From Paenibacillus tundrae (GTDB taxonomy: Bacteria; Bacillota; Bacilli; Paenibacillales; Paenibacillaceae), in NCBI RefSeq assembly GCF_036884255.1, contig NZ_CP145605.1:5270001-5334000 (forward strand): a stretch of DNA of 64,000 bases, given 5' to 3'. The position numbers and the translations under genes are program-made. A model generated the notes under the pieces. The model did no database searches and had not been told where the DNA came from. It was given only the letters and a program-made list of their open reading frames with translations. This document shows, one piece after another, positions 51,467 to 61,017 of this stretch. Position 1 is the stretch's first letter. Each line of letters begins with the position of its first letter.

Positions 51467-52126
51467 TTATTTCCTGGTGAACAATTTAACTAGACGATCT
51501 CCAAACATCTGAAGTACCTGTACTAAAATAACAATCAATACTACCGCGACAAGCATGACTTCTGTCTGATAACGATAGTAACCATAGTTGATCGCCAGTG
51601 TTCCAAGGCCACCGCCACCAACCATACCCGCCATTGCCGTATAAGAAACCAATGTAACTATGGTAATGGTTATACCTGCTAGCAAACCAGGCAGTGCCTC
51701 TGGTAACAGAACACGTCTTACAATCTGCCCTGTAGAGGCTCCCATCGCTTGTGCAGCTTCTATAACACCACGATCTACCTCACGCAAAGTCGTCTCCACA
51801 ATCCTCGCGAAGTAAGGTGCTGCTGCAATGACAAGTGGTGGGATTGTCCCCAGTACACCTGTAGCCGTCCCAACAAGGGCGCGAGTAACGGGAAGTAGAG
51901 CAACAATTAGAATGATGAATGGAACAGATCGCAATATATTGACAATAACCGACAGAATCGAGTAAACGAGAATTGATTTTGCCGATGGGGATCTTGCTGT
52001 CATGAAGAGTAGCACACCTAATGGTAAGCCGATAATTACAGTAAACAAACCGGATACAAGAAGAATCTGCAGTGTCTCAATAGACGCTTTGCCGACCTCT
52101 TCCCAGTGTACAGTTGAAAAGTCCAT
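51467..52126 (-). CDS. metI: Methionine ABC transporter permease MetI, 219 aa
   Basis: Five or six membrane segments and the permease loop EAAQAMGASTGQIVRRVLLPEALPG. GGAGGTG is ten bases before ATG 52126. The preceding metN stop (52128) is 1 bp from the start, so translation is coupled. Confidence 0.94.
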   Translation of the reverse strand: MDFSTVHWEEVGKASIETLQILLVSGLFTVIIGLPLGVLLFMTARSPSAKSILVYSILSVIVNILRSVPFIILIVALLPVTRALVGTATGVLGTIPPLVIAAAPYFARIVETTLREVDRGVIEAAQAMGASTGQIVRRVLLPEALPGLLAGITITIVTLVSYTAMAGMVGGGGLGTLAINYGYYRYQTEVMLVAVVLIVILVQVLQMFGDRLVKLFTRK

Positions 52127-52127
52127 G

Positions 52128-53165
52128 TTAACGAAGCACCTCCACATCAAGTCCCTGCTCGACTAATTCACGGGTAGTTGAGTTAATCGCAGCAGAATCT
52201 CCCTCGAAACGAACGATAAGCTGTCCATAAGGGACTTGTTTGATCGTAGAGATCGTTCCTTGCAGAATCGCGAAATCAACGCCGGTTTTGCGAACGGTTC
52301 GTGACAGAATAGCTTCATACGTCTTCTGCCCCAAGAACGAAATCTTCACCAACTGAGATTGTTCGCCATTCTTACGGCTGTTCTCTGAGCTTGCCAAACC
52401 TTCCTCTTCAAGCAACAACAAATCAGTCGCCTGACCTTGTTGCATGAAATCTCGTGTGATGGCATGTTGCGGCTTGAGAAATACTTTCGTAACCGGTCCC
52501 TGTTCAACAATGCCGCCCTGATGAATAACTGCAACCTGATCACAGATACTCTGGATCACATGCATCTCATGAGTAATCAGCACAATCGTTAACTCATACT
52601 TCTGGTTAATATCCAGCAGAAGCTTCAGAATAGAACTTGTTGTCTGTGGATCAAGAGCAGACGTCGCTTCATCACATAGCAGGACATCTGGATCACTGGC
52701 GAGTGCACGTGCAATGCCAACCCGTTGCTTCTGCCCTCCTGACAATTGTGCAGGATACTTGTTGCTATGCTGTTCAAGTCCGACCAAGGTGAGCATTTCC
52801 TTTACCTTACGGTCGATCTCCGCTTTGGGCGTATTGACCAATTTCAGTGGAAATGCAACATTGTCGTAGACCGTAGCAGATGAGAGAAGGTTGAAATGCT
52901 GAAAGATCATGCCGATCTTACCCCGCTGCTGCTGCAATTCCGACTTACTCAGACTGGTCAAGTTCACTCCATTAACCCACACTTCACCTTCAGTAGGTCG
53001 CTCCAATAGATTGATACATCGAATCAATGTACTTTTACCTGCACCCGAATGCCCAATGACTCCAAAGATCTCGCCTTTACGTACATTCAGATTCAGATCC
53101 GCAAGCGCAGTCGTCGCCTTTGCGCCTCTACCATATGTTTTGGTTATTCCCTTTAATTCAATCAA
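52128..53165 (-). CDS. metN: Methionine ABC transporter ATP-binding protein MetN, 345 aa
   Basis: Walker A GHSGAGKST (about 38-46), signature LSGGQKQRVGIA, Walker B VLLCDEATSALD, and a C-terminal NIL substrate-sensing domain. TTG at 53165, after GGAGAG, is the start; a longer in-frame reading runs into the riboswitch terminator and is rejected. The operon is preceded by a SAM-I riboswitch. Confidence 0.94.
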   Translation of the reverse strand: MIELKGITKTYGRGAKATTALADLNLNVRKGEIFGVIGHSGAGKSTLIRCINLLERPTEGEVWVNGVNLTSLSKSELQQQRGKIGMIFQHFNLLSSATVYDNVAFPLKLVNTPKAEIDRKVKEMLTLVGLEQHSNKYPAQLSGGQKQRVGIARALASDPDVLLCDEATSALDPQTTSSILKLLLDINQKYELTIVLITHEMHVIQSICDQVAVIHQGGIVEQGPVTKVFLKPQHAITRDFMQQGQATDLLLLEEEGLASSENSRKNGEQSQLVKISFLGQKTYEAILSRTVRKTGVDFAILQGTISTIKQVPYGQLIVRFEGDSAAINSTTRELVEQGLDVEVLR

Positions 53166-53233
53166 GTAATACTCTCCTTCCCACTGCCTACACCTATCTT
53201 TACCCGAAAGAGAGGAAAACTCCCATTCATGCA

Positions 53234-53273
53234 ATAAAAAAAGAACCCTTTGCAGAAACTGAAAGGGTTCTTT
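53234..53273 (-). terminator. Riboswitch terminator in front of metN
   Basis: On the minus strand AAAGAACCCTT pairs with AAGGGTTCTTT and is followed by a long T run. It lies directly after the SAM-I aptamer and would stop transcription when SAM is bound. Confidence 0.9.
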
Positions 53274-53288
53274 GCTTGAAAGAATATA

Positions 53289-53432
53289 CCTTCTCATCTG
53301 CCAAAATCGCGTTTAACGCCATTTTGTAGGAATTAGCACCTAACATCTATAAAGAATGACACGTTTGCCATTGTCGTTATAAATCGGTTGCCGGGCTTCA
53401 TCGGGCCTGTCCCTCCGCCGCTCTCGATAAGA
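53289..53432 (-). ncRNA. SAM-I (S-box) riboswitch controlling metNIQ
   Basis: On the minus strand the aptamer shows the S-box core: TTATCGAGAG, GCGGAGGGACAGGCCCGATGA, AGCCCGGCAACC, GGTGCTAATTCC and the closing GATGAGAAGG, in correct order. It lies about 120 bp before metN, followed by an intrinsic terminator. The rest of 53166-53573 holds nothing else recognised. Confidence 0.95.
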
Positions 53433-53573
53433 AATATGATATTGTAAGATTGTATAAGTTCGTGTAATTCCGCAGTTATACTGTTCAGATACTTCATGTT
53501 GAAACATATTACATTTAATGTCCTATTAGGAACTCAGTATAATCCAAGTATTCCGATTTGTCAAAGGTAAATA

Positions 53574-54314
53574 TTATGATTTTAACCCTTTAGTACGCTC
53601 TCTAAAACCTTGTTGATACCACATTTTATTAATGTATCCATAAGACGCCTTCAAAGTAATACACACCATATCTAATCCTTGACGCAATTCGTTCAAATGC
53701 TGATCCAAGTCCTCCAGCTTCACTTTCCCCTGTAACGTCTGATGCAGTTGCCACAAATCATCTTGCATCTCAGAATTCATGTAATGAATCTCCATGTTTC
53801 TGCGTTTACGTAATTTGCTCATGGGCTCTCGGTATACATCCTTGATCTCAGTCAGCTTCACAGCTAGCTCCGAGTGCATCTTCGCATATCCAAACTGTCG
53901 CAACACGGTAAAATAAGAGAAATGCGTTTTCACTTTGGTTGTATTGAGCTGAAACAGTTCATTCAGCACCGTTCCTGTCTTGTCCAAAATGGCAAAGCAA
54001 CGAATGAATCCATCCTTGTAGAAATAAACATACCGGGCGTATTCAGCCTTTTCTTCACTGGTCATGTCTTCTGTAGAACCTGCTTTTACCTTTTTCCGAA
54101 AATGAGATGCTGCAAAGCAACTCTGCTCCAGTTCATCCAACGAAGAAATTAACCCCTGCGTCCATACATATAACTTGCGATAATCATGCGTTGGATCTTG
54201 GTTCTTCTCCAGTTGTCGTTGCAGTAACTCCAAAGTCTCCACCATTGAATCAATAGCTTCCTCCAAAATACCCTCATTTTGGCGCGGCGGTTCGCCTAGC
54301 AACGTTCGCAGCAT
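53574..54314 (-). CDS. Cthe_2314-like HEPN-domain protein, 246 aa
   Basis: All-helical protein resembling the Cthe_2314 HEPN family. RNMEIH near residue 170 fits the R-x4-H motif found in many HEPN ribonucleases. AGGAGG six bases before the ATG. No antitoxin-like (MNT) partner is visible, unless the 45-codon frame overlapping its start is one. Function unknown; RNase activity is only a possibility. Confidence 0.72.
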   Translation of the reverse strand: MLRTLLGEPPRQNEGILEEAIDSMVETLELLQRQLEKNQDPTHDYRKLYVWTQGLISSLDELEQSCFAASHFRKKVKAGSTEDMTSEEKAEYARYVYFYKDGFIRCFAILDKTGTVLNELFQLNTTKVKTHFSYFTVLRQFGYAKMHSELAVKLTEIKDVYREPMSKLRKRRNMEIHYMNSEMQDDLWQLHQTLQGKVKLEDLDQHLNELRQGLDMVCITLKASYGYINKMWYQQGFRERTKGLKS

Positions 54315-54433
54315 ATACAGCCTCCTCTTTGCATTCTGCTGATCATGGGATGCTTAATCATGTTAAACAAAATCGGGATCAGAGTAAATGCATGAATGCT
54401 GCTTCGCTTAGGTTGCCCTGTCATGCCTAACAT
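54296..54433 (-). CDS. Possible 45-aa peptide overlapping the HEPN gene start
   Basis: Frame MLGMTGQPKRSS.. ends in a cysteine-rich tail (GGCICCERC). AAGGTGG lies ten bases before the ATG, after a hairpin (CAATGAT/ATCATTG, 54459-54476). It overlaps the HEPN start by 19 bp. No homologue recognised; the gene is doubtful. Confidence 0.28.
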   Translation of the reverse strand: MLGMTGQPKRSSIHAFTLIPILFNMIKHPMISRMQRGGCICCERC

Positions 54434-54532
54434 CAAACAAAGTCCACCTTCCCAATGATCTACATCATTGAAAGGCAGACTCTGTACGTTGTCGCAATAT
54501 AACTTCCTATATCTTGAATCTGTATACTTGAT

Positions 54533-55471
54533 TTAGAAACGATTAACTGGACGATGCAGCTTGTATACAAGGAAACTCATGTACGTTAGAACTCCGAACA
54601 ATATGGCAATATCCAACATATGAGCAAGTGCAACGAACATGTACACTTCTGGGCGCCCGATCGTAAGCATCATCACGAATCCAATGAAAACTTGGAGCAG
54701 GATGAGCACTACAGCGATAACACCTAATCTCCGAAGTTCGGTGTTATCCGGGTGTTTGCGATATGCATAATGACCCAAAATCGCGATGACAATAACTAAG
54801 GATAATGCAGCCAAACGGTGAGCGAATGCTACAGCTACCCCTCCCGATAACTCTGGAACAATCTGTCCATTACATAATGGGAAACCAGAGCAGCCTCCCG
54901 CTGAGTCGGTATGGCTCACGAACGCACCTGTGTACACAACGAGATACGTGTAAACAGTGGAAAACCAGACCAGATTACGGAAGCCTTTGGTTACCCGAGG
55001 GTAATTATTCAATCTTTCTAGTCCTCCGTGACGCGCCTCCTGCCTTATTCCCAGCGCCATCATTAGAGAACTTGCGAAGGCTATGATCGAGAATCCAAAG
55101 TGCAGCGCCATTACGGCGGAAGATTGGGAGAACACCACGGCAAAGGCTCCCATGATTCCCTGGACAATAACAAAAATGAGCGTTAGTAATGAGAACAATT
55201 GTAGATCTCGGCGAGACTTACCAAACCGTAAAAATGCTACAAAAGAGGCAATCGACAGCAGACCTGCCAATGCGCTTACGGCACGATGTGAATATTCAAT
55301 TAGGGATGCTACCGTATGTGCTGGAACAAGCTTTCCGTTACACAAAGGCCACTCTGTGCCACAACCTAATCCGGATTCCGTCTTAGTAACAATGCCCCCA
55401 CCGAATGTCGCCAGGAACATTACAAGACAAGTTAATACGGTTAACCACTTAAACAAGGTTAAATGCTTCAA
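54533..55471 (-). CDS. ctaA: Heme A synthase CtaA, 312 aa
   Basis: Eight-helix membrane protein with the duplicated four-helix layout. TESGLGCGTEWPLCNG and SAGGCSGFPLCNG hold the two extracellular cysteine pairs, and paired histidines (EYSHR, ALHF, FAHR, ALAH) bind hemes. Oxidises heme O to heme A for aa3-type oxidases. Start TTG 55471 after AGGTGAG. A TATAAT lies at 55567-55562. No ctaB is adjacent. Confidence 0.94.
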   Translation of the reverse strand: MKHLTLFKWLTVLTCLVMFLATFGGGIVTKTESGLGCGTEWPLCNGKLVPAHTVASLIEYSHRAVSALAGLLSIASFVAFLRFGKSRRDLQLFSLLTLIFVIVQGIMGAFAVVFSQSSAVMALHFGFSIIAFASSLMMALGIRQEARHGGLERLNNYPRVTKGFRNLVWFSTVYTYLVVYTGAFVSHTDSAGGCSGFPLCNGQIVPELSGGVAVAFAHRLAALSLVIVIAILGHYAYRKHPDNTELRRLGVIAVVLILLQVFIGFVMMLTIGRPEVYMFVALAHMLDIAILFGVLTYMSFLVYKLHRPVNRF

Positions 55472-55622
55472 TTTTTTCTCACCTGCTGTTGGTTTAAGAT
55501 GGCGAAAAACATCGTTTCTCGCTTGATTCAGTACTTTGACACGTAATTCACAACTAAACTCATTATACCGGATAAAAGTGTCATTGACGCCGCGCTTTGT
55601 GACAAAATGTTAACGTCTGTTT

Positions 55623-55646
55623 AAAAAATGACCAGAAGGTCATTTT
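55623..55646 (-). terminator. Terminator after the thioredoxin gene
   Basis: On the minus strand AAAATGACC pairs with GGTCATTTT, and T residues continue. It separates the thioredoxin gene from the ctaA promoter. The gap 55472-55828 otherwise contains the ctaA -10 and an imperfect stem (about 55769-55801), with no gene. Confidence 0.72.
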
Positions 55647-55828
55647 AGTTCAAATTTTAGACACAAGCGTTTATTTCATGCTTCTGCAATTTGTATGAAT
55701 ACTGTATGTATAGGTTCATACCCACATCTTAATAGTGTCTCCTGAACTTTAACGAACATACCAACAGCCACCTCTCCGATGATGGAAAAGTAGCTGTTAA
55801 CATATGTAACCTTTAAAATGGATTGTGT

Positions 55829-56173
55829 TTATTTGTGGATCGTTTTATACACTTCAACAGCACGATCAAGAAACTGCTCAATCTCTTCTCTAGATTTACG
55901 AAGCTTATTCACATAACGAACCAGCTCGCGTCCATCTGTATACGCCACAAAACTCGGTATGCCGAGGATGTTTTGTTCTTCGCTAACTGTCCCCACTTGA
56001 TCAACATCAACCTCAACCAGTGTCAGCTCACGAGCATACTTGTCCTCTACCTCAGGCATAAATGGATCGATGTATTTACAATCTCCACACCAATCGGCTT
56101 TAAATACAGCTACGGTCAATCTCGGAGATTGAATCGCTACATCAAATTCAGGTTTGGAAGTTATTTGTTCCAT
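55829..56173 (-). CDS. Thioredoxin-family protein, 114 aa
   Basis: Single thioredoxin fold with active site WCGDC (C29, C32) and the cis-proline in GIPSFVAY. WCGDC differs from the classic WCGPC and is typical of YtpP/YdbP-like proteins. ATG 56173 follows AAGGAAG by eight bases. Divergent from the DUF2515 gene. Probably a cytoplasmic disulfide reductase of unspecified target. Confidence 0.88.
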   Translation of the reverse strand: MEQITSKPEFDVAIQSPRLTVAVFKADWCGDCKYIDPFMPEVEDKYARELTLVEVDVDQVGTVSEEQNILGIPSFVAYTDGRELVRYVNKLRKSREEIEQFLDRAVEVYKTIHK

Positions 56174-56289
56174 GATCACATCTTCCTTTCTTTTCCTTGT
56201 CTTAACCTAAGTGAAGCAAATTGCCGAGTGGAAGTCAAATATTCAGTACATACTGAGGTTAGAGCAATCATGAGAAAGGATGACGAGCA

Positions 56290-57561
56290 ATGCATACTCA
56301 CAAAACAGATTCGCCTCCACTGGAGTCCTTTTTTCACATTGTGCGTTCCATTCCTGGTGCGGCGAGGGAAGTCTGGCGTGGCAAACAGGCGGCGTGGCAA
56401 GCCTCCAATCAACTACGTCATCCTTTACGTGATTTGGCTTGGCAATCTGATGTCGCCCAATCCTTGCAAGAAGAAGTTGAACGATCATTGCCTGGAGTGG
56501 AATCGGCTGCTACTAGACATGCTCGCAGCGCGATTGTATGTGAAGAGGACTGCATTATTTTAGAAGAAATCCATAGACTGACGGCAGAGCATAATCGAAG
56601 CAATATTACCCGCACAGCAGCCTATCTGGAATGTTATGAACAGTATCCTGAGCTTCATTGGGCGCTGCTGGCTCATATGGTTTCACGCAACGGTGGATAC
56701 CATATGACAGATCTACAGAGTGGTCTAATGCACAACCTGCAAAGTCAAACTGATCGAGAACATATGTATCGCATGCTGGAGCGTTGTAATGCGCTTATCT
56801 TCCAAGACGCCTATCCTCAATTATTGTTGTACATGAACAGCCGTAGACTGGGACGAAGTTGTTTTCACCTCCTCCCCCATTTCCATATCTCTGTCTTTAT
56901 GACTCCCTTTTGGGAACGATTTTGGCTGGAACGATGCAGCTCGTTGCTCAGTGTGGCATTAATTATTAATGAGCAGAACTATATTGAGAGCCGGGTTGTG
57001 CAGCATCCTTATTTTAAAAAAGAAGTGCTGTCCAAGCCTGCCTTTCATGTGCATAACCTGGCTGGGCTTAATCATATCGTATTTCCACTCGGACGTGGCA
57101 AAGGACTTACGGGCCGAGTCATTGAACATTTCGCCAAGCTTGATGAACGTATTATGTTTGGAAAAAGCCTGTATGCTATGCTGTTCGGTACCCAGCAAGT
57201 ATTGACGCAAGTACTAGAATTCGCCCGTGCCGTACCCCATCGCGGATCGCGTGCCGAATATTGGCCAGGCTTGTTCACAGCCCACGAGGAGCATGCTGGA
57301 AAGAATGAGTTTTATAGCAAGGAATTATTGGAGCTGGAATGGCTGCCAGAGGGTCAGCGACTATACAGCCCTGAATTACTCGCTGTGTGGCAGGATACAC
57401 CCTATGAGCCGATTACAAGACAGGACTGGCTCCAGAGTAGGGATTGCCTTGGCCATCTAACCGCACCACGTCGACCATGGCTATTCGAGATGAGTCACGA
57501 ACACCGATATGGGTTGCTCAAAACTGCGGCAGCTCATGATGCCAAAACTTTATTACATTAA
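56290..57561 (+). CDS. DUF2515 protein (YppC-like), 423 aa
   Basis: Matches the Bacillales DUF2515 family: HNRSNITRTAAYLECYEQYPELHWALLAHMVSRNGGYHMTD (conserved core, 99-139), then hydrophobic segments around PHFHISVFMTPFWERFWL. No enzyme motif is evident. AAAGGATG precedes the ATG. Function unknown. Confidence 0.85.
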   Translation: MHTHKTDSPPLESFFHIVRSIPGAAREVWRGKQAAWQASNQLRHPLRDLAWQSDVAQSLQEEVERSLPGVESAATRHARSAIVCEEDCIILEEIHRLTAEHNRSNITRTAAYLECYEQYPELHWALLAHMVSRNGGYHMTDLQSGLMHNLQSQTDREHMYRMLERCNALIFQDAYPQLLLYMNSRRLGRSCFHLLPHFHISVFMTPFWERFWLERCSSLLSVALIINEQNYIESRVVQHPYFKKEVLSKPAFHVHNLAGLNHIVFPLGRGKGLTGRVIEHFAKLDERIMFGKSLYAMLFGTQQVLTQVLEFARAVPHRGSRAEYWPGLFTAHEEHAGKNEFYSKELLELEWLPEGQRLYSPELLAVWQDTPYEPITRQDWLQSRDCLGHLTAPRRPWLFEMSHEHRYGLLKTAAAHDAKTLLH

Positions 57562-57656
57562 GTCTCATCACATCTTATTAAGAAACGACATAGCAAAGCA
57601 ATCCGGATCCAGGCTTGCTTTCTCTTCCTTCGAGCATATCTGATACACATACCAAA

Positions 57657-57692
57657 AAGCCTGTCCACTGAATAAATACAGCGAACAGGCTT
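57657..57692 (-). terminator. Terminator between murJ and the DUF2515 gene
   Basis: AAGCCTGT (57657-57664) pairs with ACAGGCTT (57685-57692); on the minus strand five T residues follow, ending the murJ transcript. Confidence 0.75.
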
Positions 57693-57760
57693 ATATGCAA
57701 TGCTTAGATATGGGTTAAAGGCATGCCCTTAAGTTAGGGCATATGACCAGTTACCATCGG

Positions 57761-59389
57761 TTACCCTTGTTGCTCTACTCCACGTTGCAGACGCATTAGT
57801 GGACGTAAAACCTTTTGCAGAATACGTGGGTAACTCCCCAACTCATCCTTACGCAGCACACGCAGTACAATCAGGAGCACGAGATAGATAACAACGACCA
57901 GTGCACCAACAACGAGACAGGTCATCAGGAACGATACACGGGATGGCAGGAATGAGCCAAAGACCATATTTCCTAACCAGTTTGTGCCGAAGCCAGCACC
58001 TGCAGCGAGCAATACAGTCAACAGGAACCCTTTCCAACGATCACCCATGATCGAGAAGGATACTATTTTTCTCAATACTCGGAGATTCAGATACGTAATC
58101 ACTAAGAAACATAGCGCTGTTGCAATAATGATGCCATAAATGCCAAAGATCTGTGCAAGGATCAGACTCGCCACCAATTTGACGACTACCCCTATAGCTA
58201 CACTGATCATCGTAATTCGTGGTTTACCTACGCCCAGCAAGATGGAGTTTGTTGTCATCATCGTAATCTGGAAAATGGTACCGAAAGTAAGCAACGCAAT
58301 AATCGGTGTCCCATCCAATGAACTAAATAATAATCCGTTCACAGAATACGCCGCAGTACAGAGCGCAATAACAATAGGCATACCTGTGAGAATCGAAATA
58401 CGCAACGCTAGCGTAATCTGATTCTTCAGATGGGTCTCATCCTTACGAGCGAATGCTGCCGAGATAACCGGCACCAAGGATTGACTCAAAGCGATGGCAA
58501 GAATCGGCGGTATACCCGCAATACTTTGCGCCTTCGCACCCAAGATCGCAAGTACGGCTGTCGCTTCTTCTAATCCATTACGACCACTTAGCAATGGAAC
58601 GACAAGGGATGAGTCAATGAAGTTAATTGCAGGAACCGCCAGCGATGATAGAACAATCGGAATAGACAGCTTAAAGATATCTGCGTAAATGCCGCGCATC
58701 GGCAATTGCTGAGCTCGCTCCATTTCAAACTGGGCTTCACGATCTTTGCGACGTAGCTTCAAGGTGAAGTACAGCATAACAGCAAACGCACCAATACTTC
58801 CGAATACACCACCGAAGGAAGCACCCGCAGCGATTGTCTGATCATCATAATTCCATTGCAGCATAATGTAGGCCACGATAATGGCAGTTCCTACACGGGC
58901 AAATTGTTCTACAATCTGTGAGATACCACCAGCCGTCATGTTGCCTCGACCTTGGAAATAACCACGCATCATGGCAATCGCCGGGAAGAGCAGCAAGGCA
59001 GGTGCTAGAGCCCGAATGGCACTAACGGATTCCGGTACCTTCGAGATATGGGTCGCGTAGAACGGTGCGGCAAACCACAGCAGTGTAGACATTACAACAC
59101 CAGCCACAGCAGCGAAAATCAGGGCTGCTCGGTAGATCTGCTGTGCTTCGCCAGCTCGTCCTAGTGCGTAGCGTTCGGATACCATTTTACTCAGCGTACT
59201 TGGTATACCTGCCGTAGCAACGGTTAACAGCATTAAATATACCGTATTGGAAATGGTAAACGATGCGTTACCGATATCGCCGAGGATATGCTCAAGCGGC
59301 ACACGTTGCACAAGACCAAGCACCCTTGCAATGAGCGCTGCTGCCGCTAGAATGAGCGTCCCCTTAATAAATGTTTCCTTCTTAGACAA
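57761..59389 (-). CDS. murJ: Lipid II flippase MurJ (YtgP-like), MOP superfamily, 542 aa
   Basis: Polysaccharide-transport family protein with about 14 membrane helices; starts SKKETFIKGTLILAAAALIARVLGL. RGYFQGRGNMTAGGISQIVEQFARV is the typical central motif. Length fits B. subtilis YtgP/MurJ. SpoVB is a close paralogue and cannot be excluded. Start TTG 59389, seven bases after GAAGGGG. Probably in an operon with the two following minus-strand genes upstream of it. Confidence 0.85.
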   Translation of the reverse strand: MSKKETFIKGTLILAAAALIARVLGLVQRVPLEHILGDIGNASFTISNTVYLMLLTVATAGIPSTLSKMVSERYALGRAGEAQQIYRAALIFAAVAGVVMSTLLWFAAPFYATHISKVPESVSAIRALAPALLLFPAIAMMRGYFQGRGNMTAGGISQIVEQFARVGTAIIVAYIMLQWNYDDQTIAAGASFGGVFGSIGAFAVMLYFTLKLRRKDREAQFEMERAQQLPMRGIYADIFKLSIPIVLSSLAVPAINFIDSSLVVPLLSGRNGLEEATAVLAILGAKAQSIAGIPPILAIALSQSLVPVISAAFARKDETHLKNQITLALRISILTGMPIVIALCTAAYSVNGLLFSSLDGTPIIALLTFGTIFQITMMTTNSILLGVGKPRITMISVAIGVVVKLVASLILAQIFGIYGIIIATALCFLVITYLNLRVLRKIVSFSIMGDRWKGFLLTVLLAAGAGFGTNWLGNMVFGSFLPSRVSFLMTCLVVGALVVVIYLVLLIVLRVLRKDELGSYPRILQKVLRPLMRLQRGVEQQG

Positions 59390-59452
59390 ACCAATTCCCC
59401 TTCTTTCCTCCACACGGACGTGCGCCCAGATGACGCTCGCACTCGCTAATGC

Positions 59453-59944
59453 CTATGCGAATCGAACCACCCAGATAATAAAGAGCACAATCATGACGAT
59501 TTGCAAAATAATTTTCATCACCGTACTTGTGAACAGTCCCACCACGGAACCAAAACCAACTTTAGTCGCTTTGGAAGGTGATGATCCTCCGATAAGCTCC
59601 CCAATAAAGGCACCGAGGAATGGGCCTAGTACAAGCCCGAACGCCGGGATGACAAATGGACCAATGATTACACCAATCGTACTTAACGTGGTGGATAGCT
59701 TGGAACCGCCGAATTTCTTAACGCCCCAGGCACTAACGACATAGTCAGCCACGAACAGCACAACGACGATCAAAATCTGAGTAATCCAGAACCATACACC
59801 AAACGGGTCAAAACTAAAGAACCATCCATAGACCAGAAATGCGAAGAATATCGCTACAGCACCCGGTAAGATTGGATAGACGGTTCCCGCCATGCCTACT
59901 GCAAACAGAAGTACAATTAAAATCCAACCAACGGTTGCGAGCAA
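59453..59944 (-). CDS. DUF456 membrane protein, 163 aa
   Basis: Four or five membrane segments with glycine-rich GLVLGPFLGAFIGELIGG typical of DUF456. TTG start at 59944 after GGGGGAG; the upstream phosphatase stop lies between, so translation is coupled. Function unknown. Confidence 0.86.
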   Translation of the reverse strand: MLATVGWILIVLLFAVGMAGTVYPILPGAVAIFFAFLVYGWFFSFDPFGVWFWITQILIVVVLFVADYVVSAWGVKKFGGSKLSTTLSTIGVIIGPFVIPAFGLVLGPFLGAFIGELIGGSSPSKATKVGFGSVVGLFTSTVMKIILQIVMIVLFIIWVVRFA

Positions 59945-59947
59945 AGG

Positions 59948-60697
59948 TTACTCCCCCTTTAAAATATGTTCACGGATGACTTCAACGATGCCATCTTCAT
60001 TATTGCTCGCCACAATGAGATCTGCCGCTTCTTTCACTTGCTCCTGGGCATTTCCCATAGCTACGCCTAGACCTACAGCTTCAATAACCGCTAGATCGTT
60101 CAAGCTGTCGCCGACCGCGACTACCTCAGACATCTCAATGCCAAGCAACTTACACACTTCAGCTACACCGCTCGCTTTGGATATGCCTGCCGGGTTGATC
60201 TCAATATTAACAGGTGAAGAATTCGTCATTTGCAGACCGCCAAGTTCCTGTAGTTCCAGCATGATCTGGTGACGTACTTCGTCAACCTCAGTGGTATATC
60301 CGAACTTCAGCCATTCCAAGCCTTCGATATTGTCTGTCCAGCGATCACGGTTGAACAGCTCTTCCACGGAGTATGCCCAGTACCAGCTGTTATATTTCTC
60401 CCCGATCTGTTGCAGCTTGCGGATTAATGACGGATCCATCAGATGGCGGAAATGTAGATCATTCGGAGCTTTCCACACTTCACTACCATTCACAGTAATC
60501 ATCGGCGTCTCTAGACCAAGCTGTACCGCATAAGGCATAGCATGGAATACCGCTCTTCCTGTAGATAGACATACATGTATGCCGCGGCGCATTGCAATTT
60601 TGATCCATTTGGCCGTTTCCTGTGTAATCTCATGATTATCATCTAGCAATGTTCCATCCATATCGAGTGCTAGCAATTTGTATTTCAGTTCACTCAT
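59948..60697 (-). CDS. Cof-type HAD phosphatase, 249 aa
   Basis: HAD-IIB enzyme: LLALDMDGTLL (nucleophile D12, acid/base D14), LSTGR, a type-IIB cap (about 80-180), and VVAVGDSLNDL for magnesium. Such enzymes dephosphorylate sugar phosphates, pyridoxal phosphate or flavin nucleotides; the substrate is not evident. First gene of the set with DUF456 and murJ. Its upstream gap (60698-60958) shows no gene. Confidence 0.92.
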   Translation of the reverse strand: MSELKYKLLALDMDGTLLDDNHEITQETAKWIKIAMRRGIHVCLSTGRAVFHAMPYAVQLGLETPMITVNGSEVWKAPNDLHFRHLMDPSLIRKLQQIGEKYNSWYWAYSVEELFNRDRWTDNIEGLEWLKFGYTTEVDEVRHQIMLELQELGGLQMTNSSPVNIEINPAGISKASGVAEVCKLLGIEMSEVVAVGDSLNDLAVIEAVGLGVAMGNAQEQVKEAADLIVASNNEDGIVEVIREHILKGE

Positions 60698-60958
60698 GTT
60701 GTATTCCTCCTCAGTTGTCTCTCTTTATTCCCATCCAACATACTTTCACACAAAGATCGCCCGGTATCCGCACAAGCGGACGCCCCGGACGTCACAGCTA
60801 ACGACATTTTACCACAGATCATCCATATGCAACAAAATAACCAATATGAATCAATGTAAACATCATGAAGCTATGAAGCTGTCTTCCTATAGAAGAAATA
60901 CGATGAATGACAGGTGTTAAACCAGGTGTTCAGAGTCAGATCTCGTTTTCTCCGCAAC

Positions 60959-60985
60959 AAAAAACGCCTGCATTTAGCAGACGTT
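60959..60985 (-). terminator. Terminator after the metal-transport operon
   Basis: On the minus strand AACGTCTGC pairs with GCAGGCGTT, and six T residues follow. 33 bp beyond the last permease stop. Confidence 0.85.
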
Positions 60986-61017
60986 TGAACTCTTTTTATC
61001 TAAAGTTATCTTCATCA

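Noticed and set aside
55578..55612. Rex site near TTTGTGACAAAATGTTAAC upstream of ctaA
   Set aside because: Only one half-site fits; too weak to report as an operator.
55823..56563. 246-codon plus-strand frame over the thioredoxin gene
   Set aside because: Antisense to a clear thioredoxin and running into the DUF2515 gene; no ribosome-binding site.
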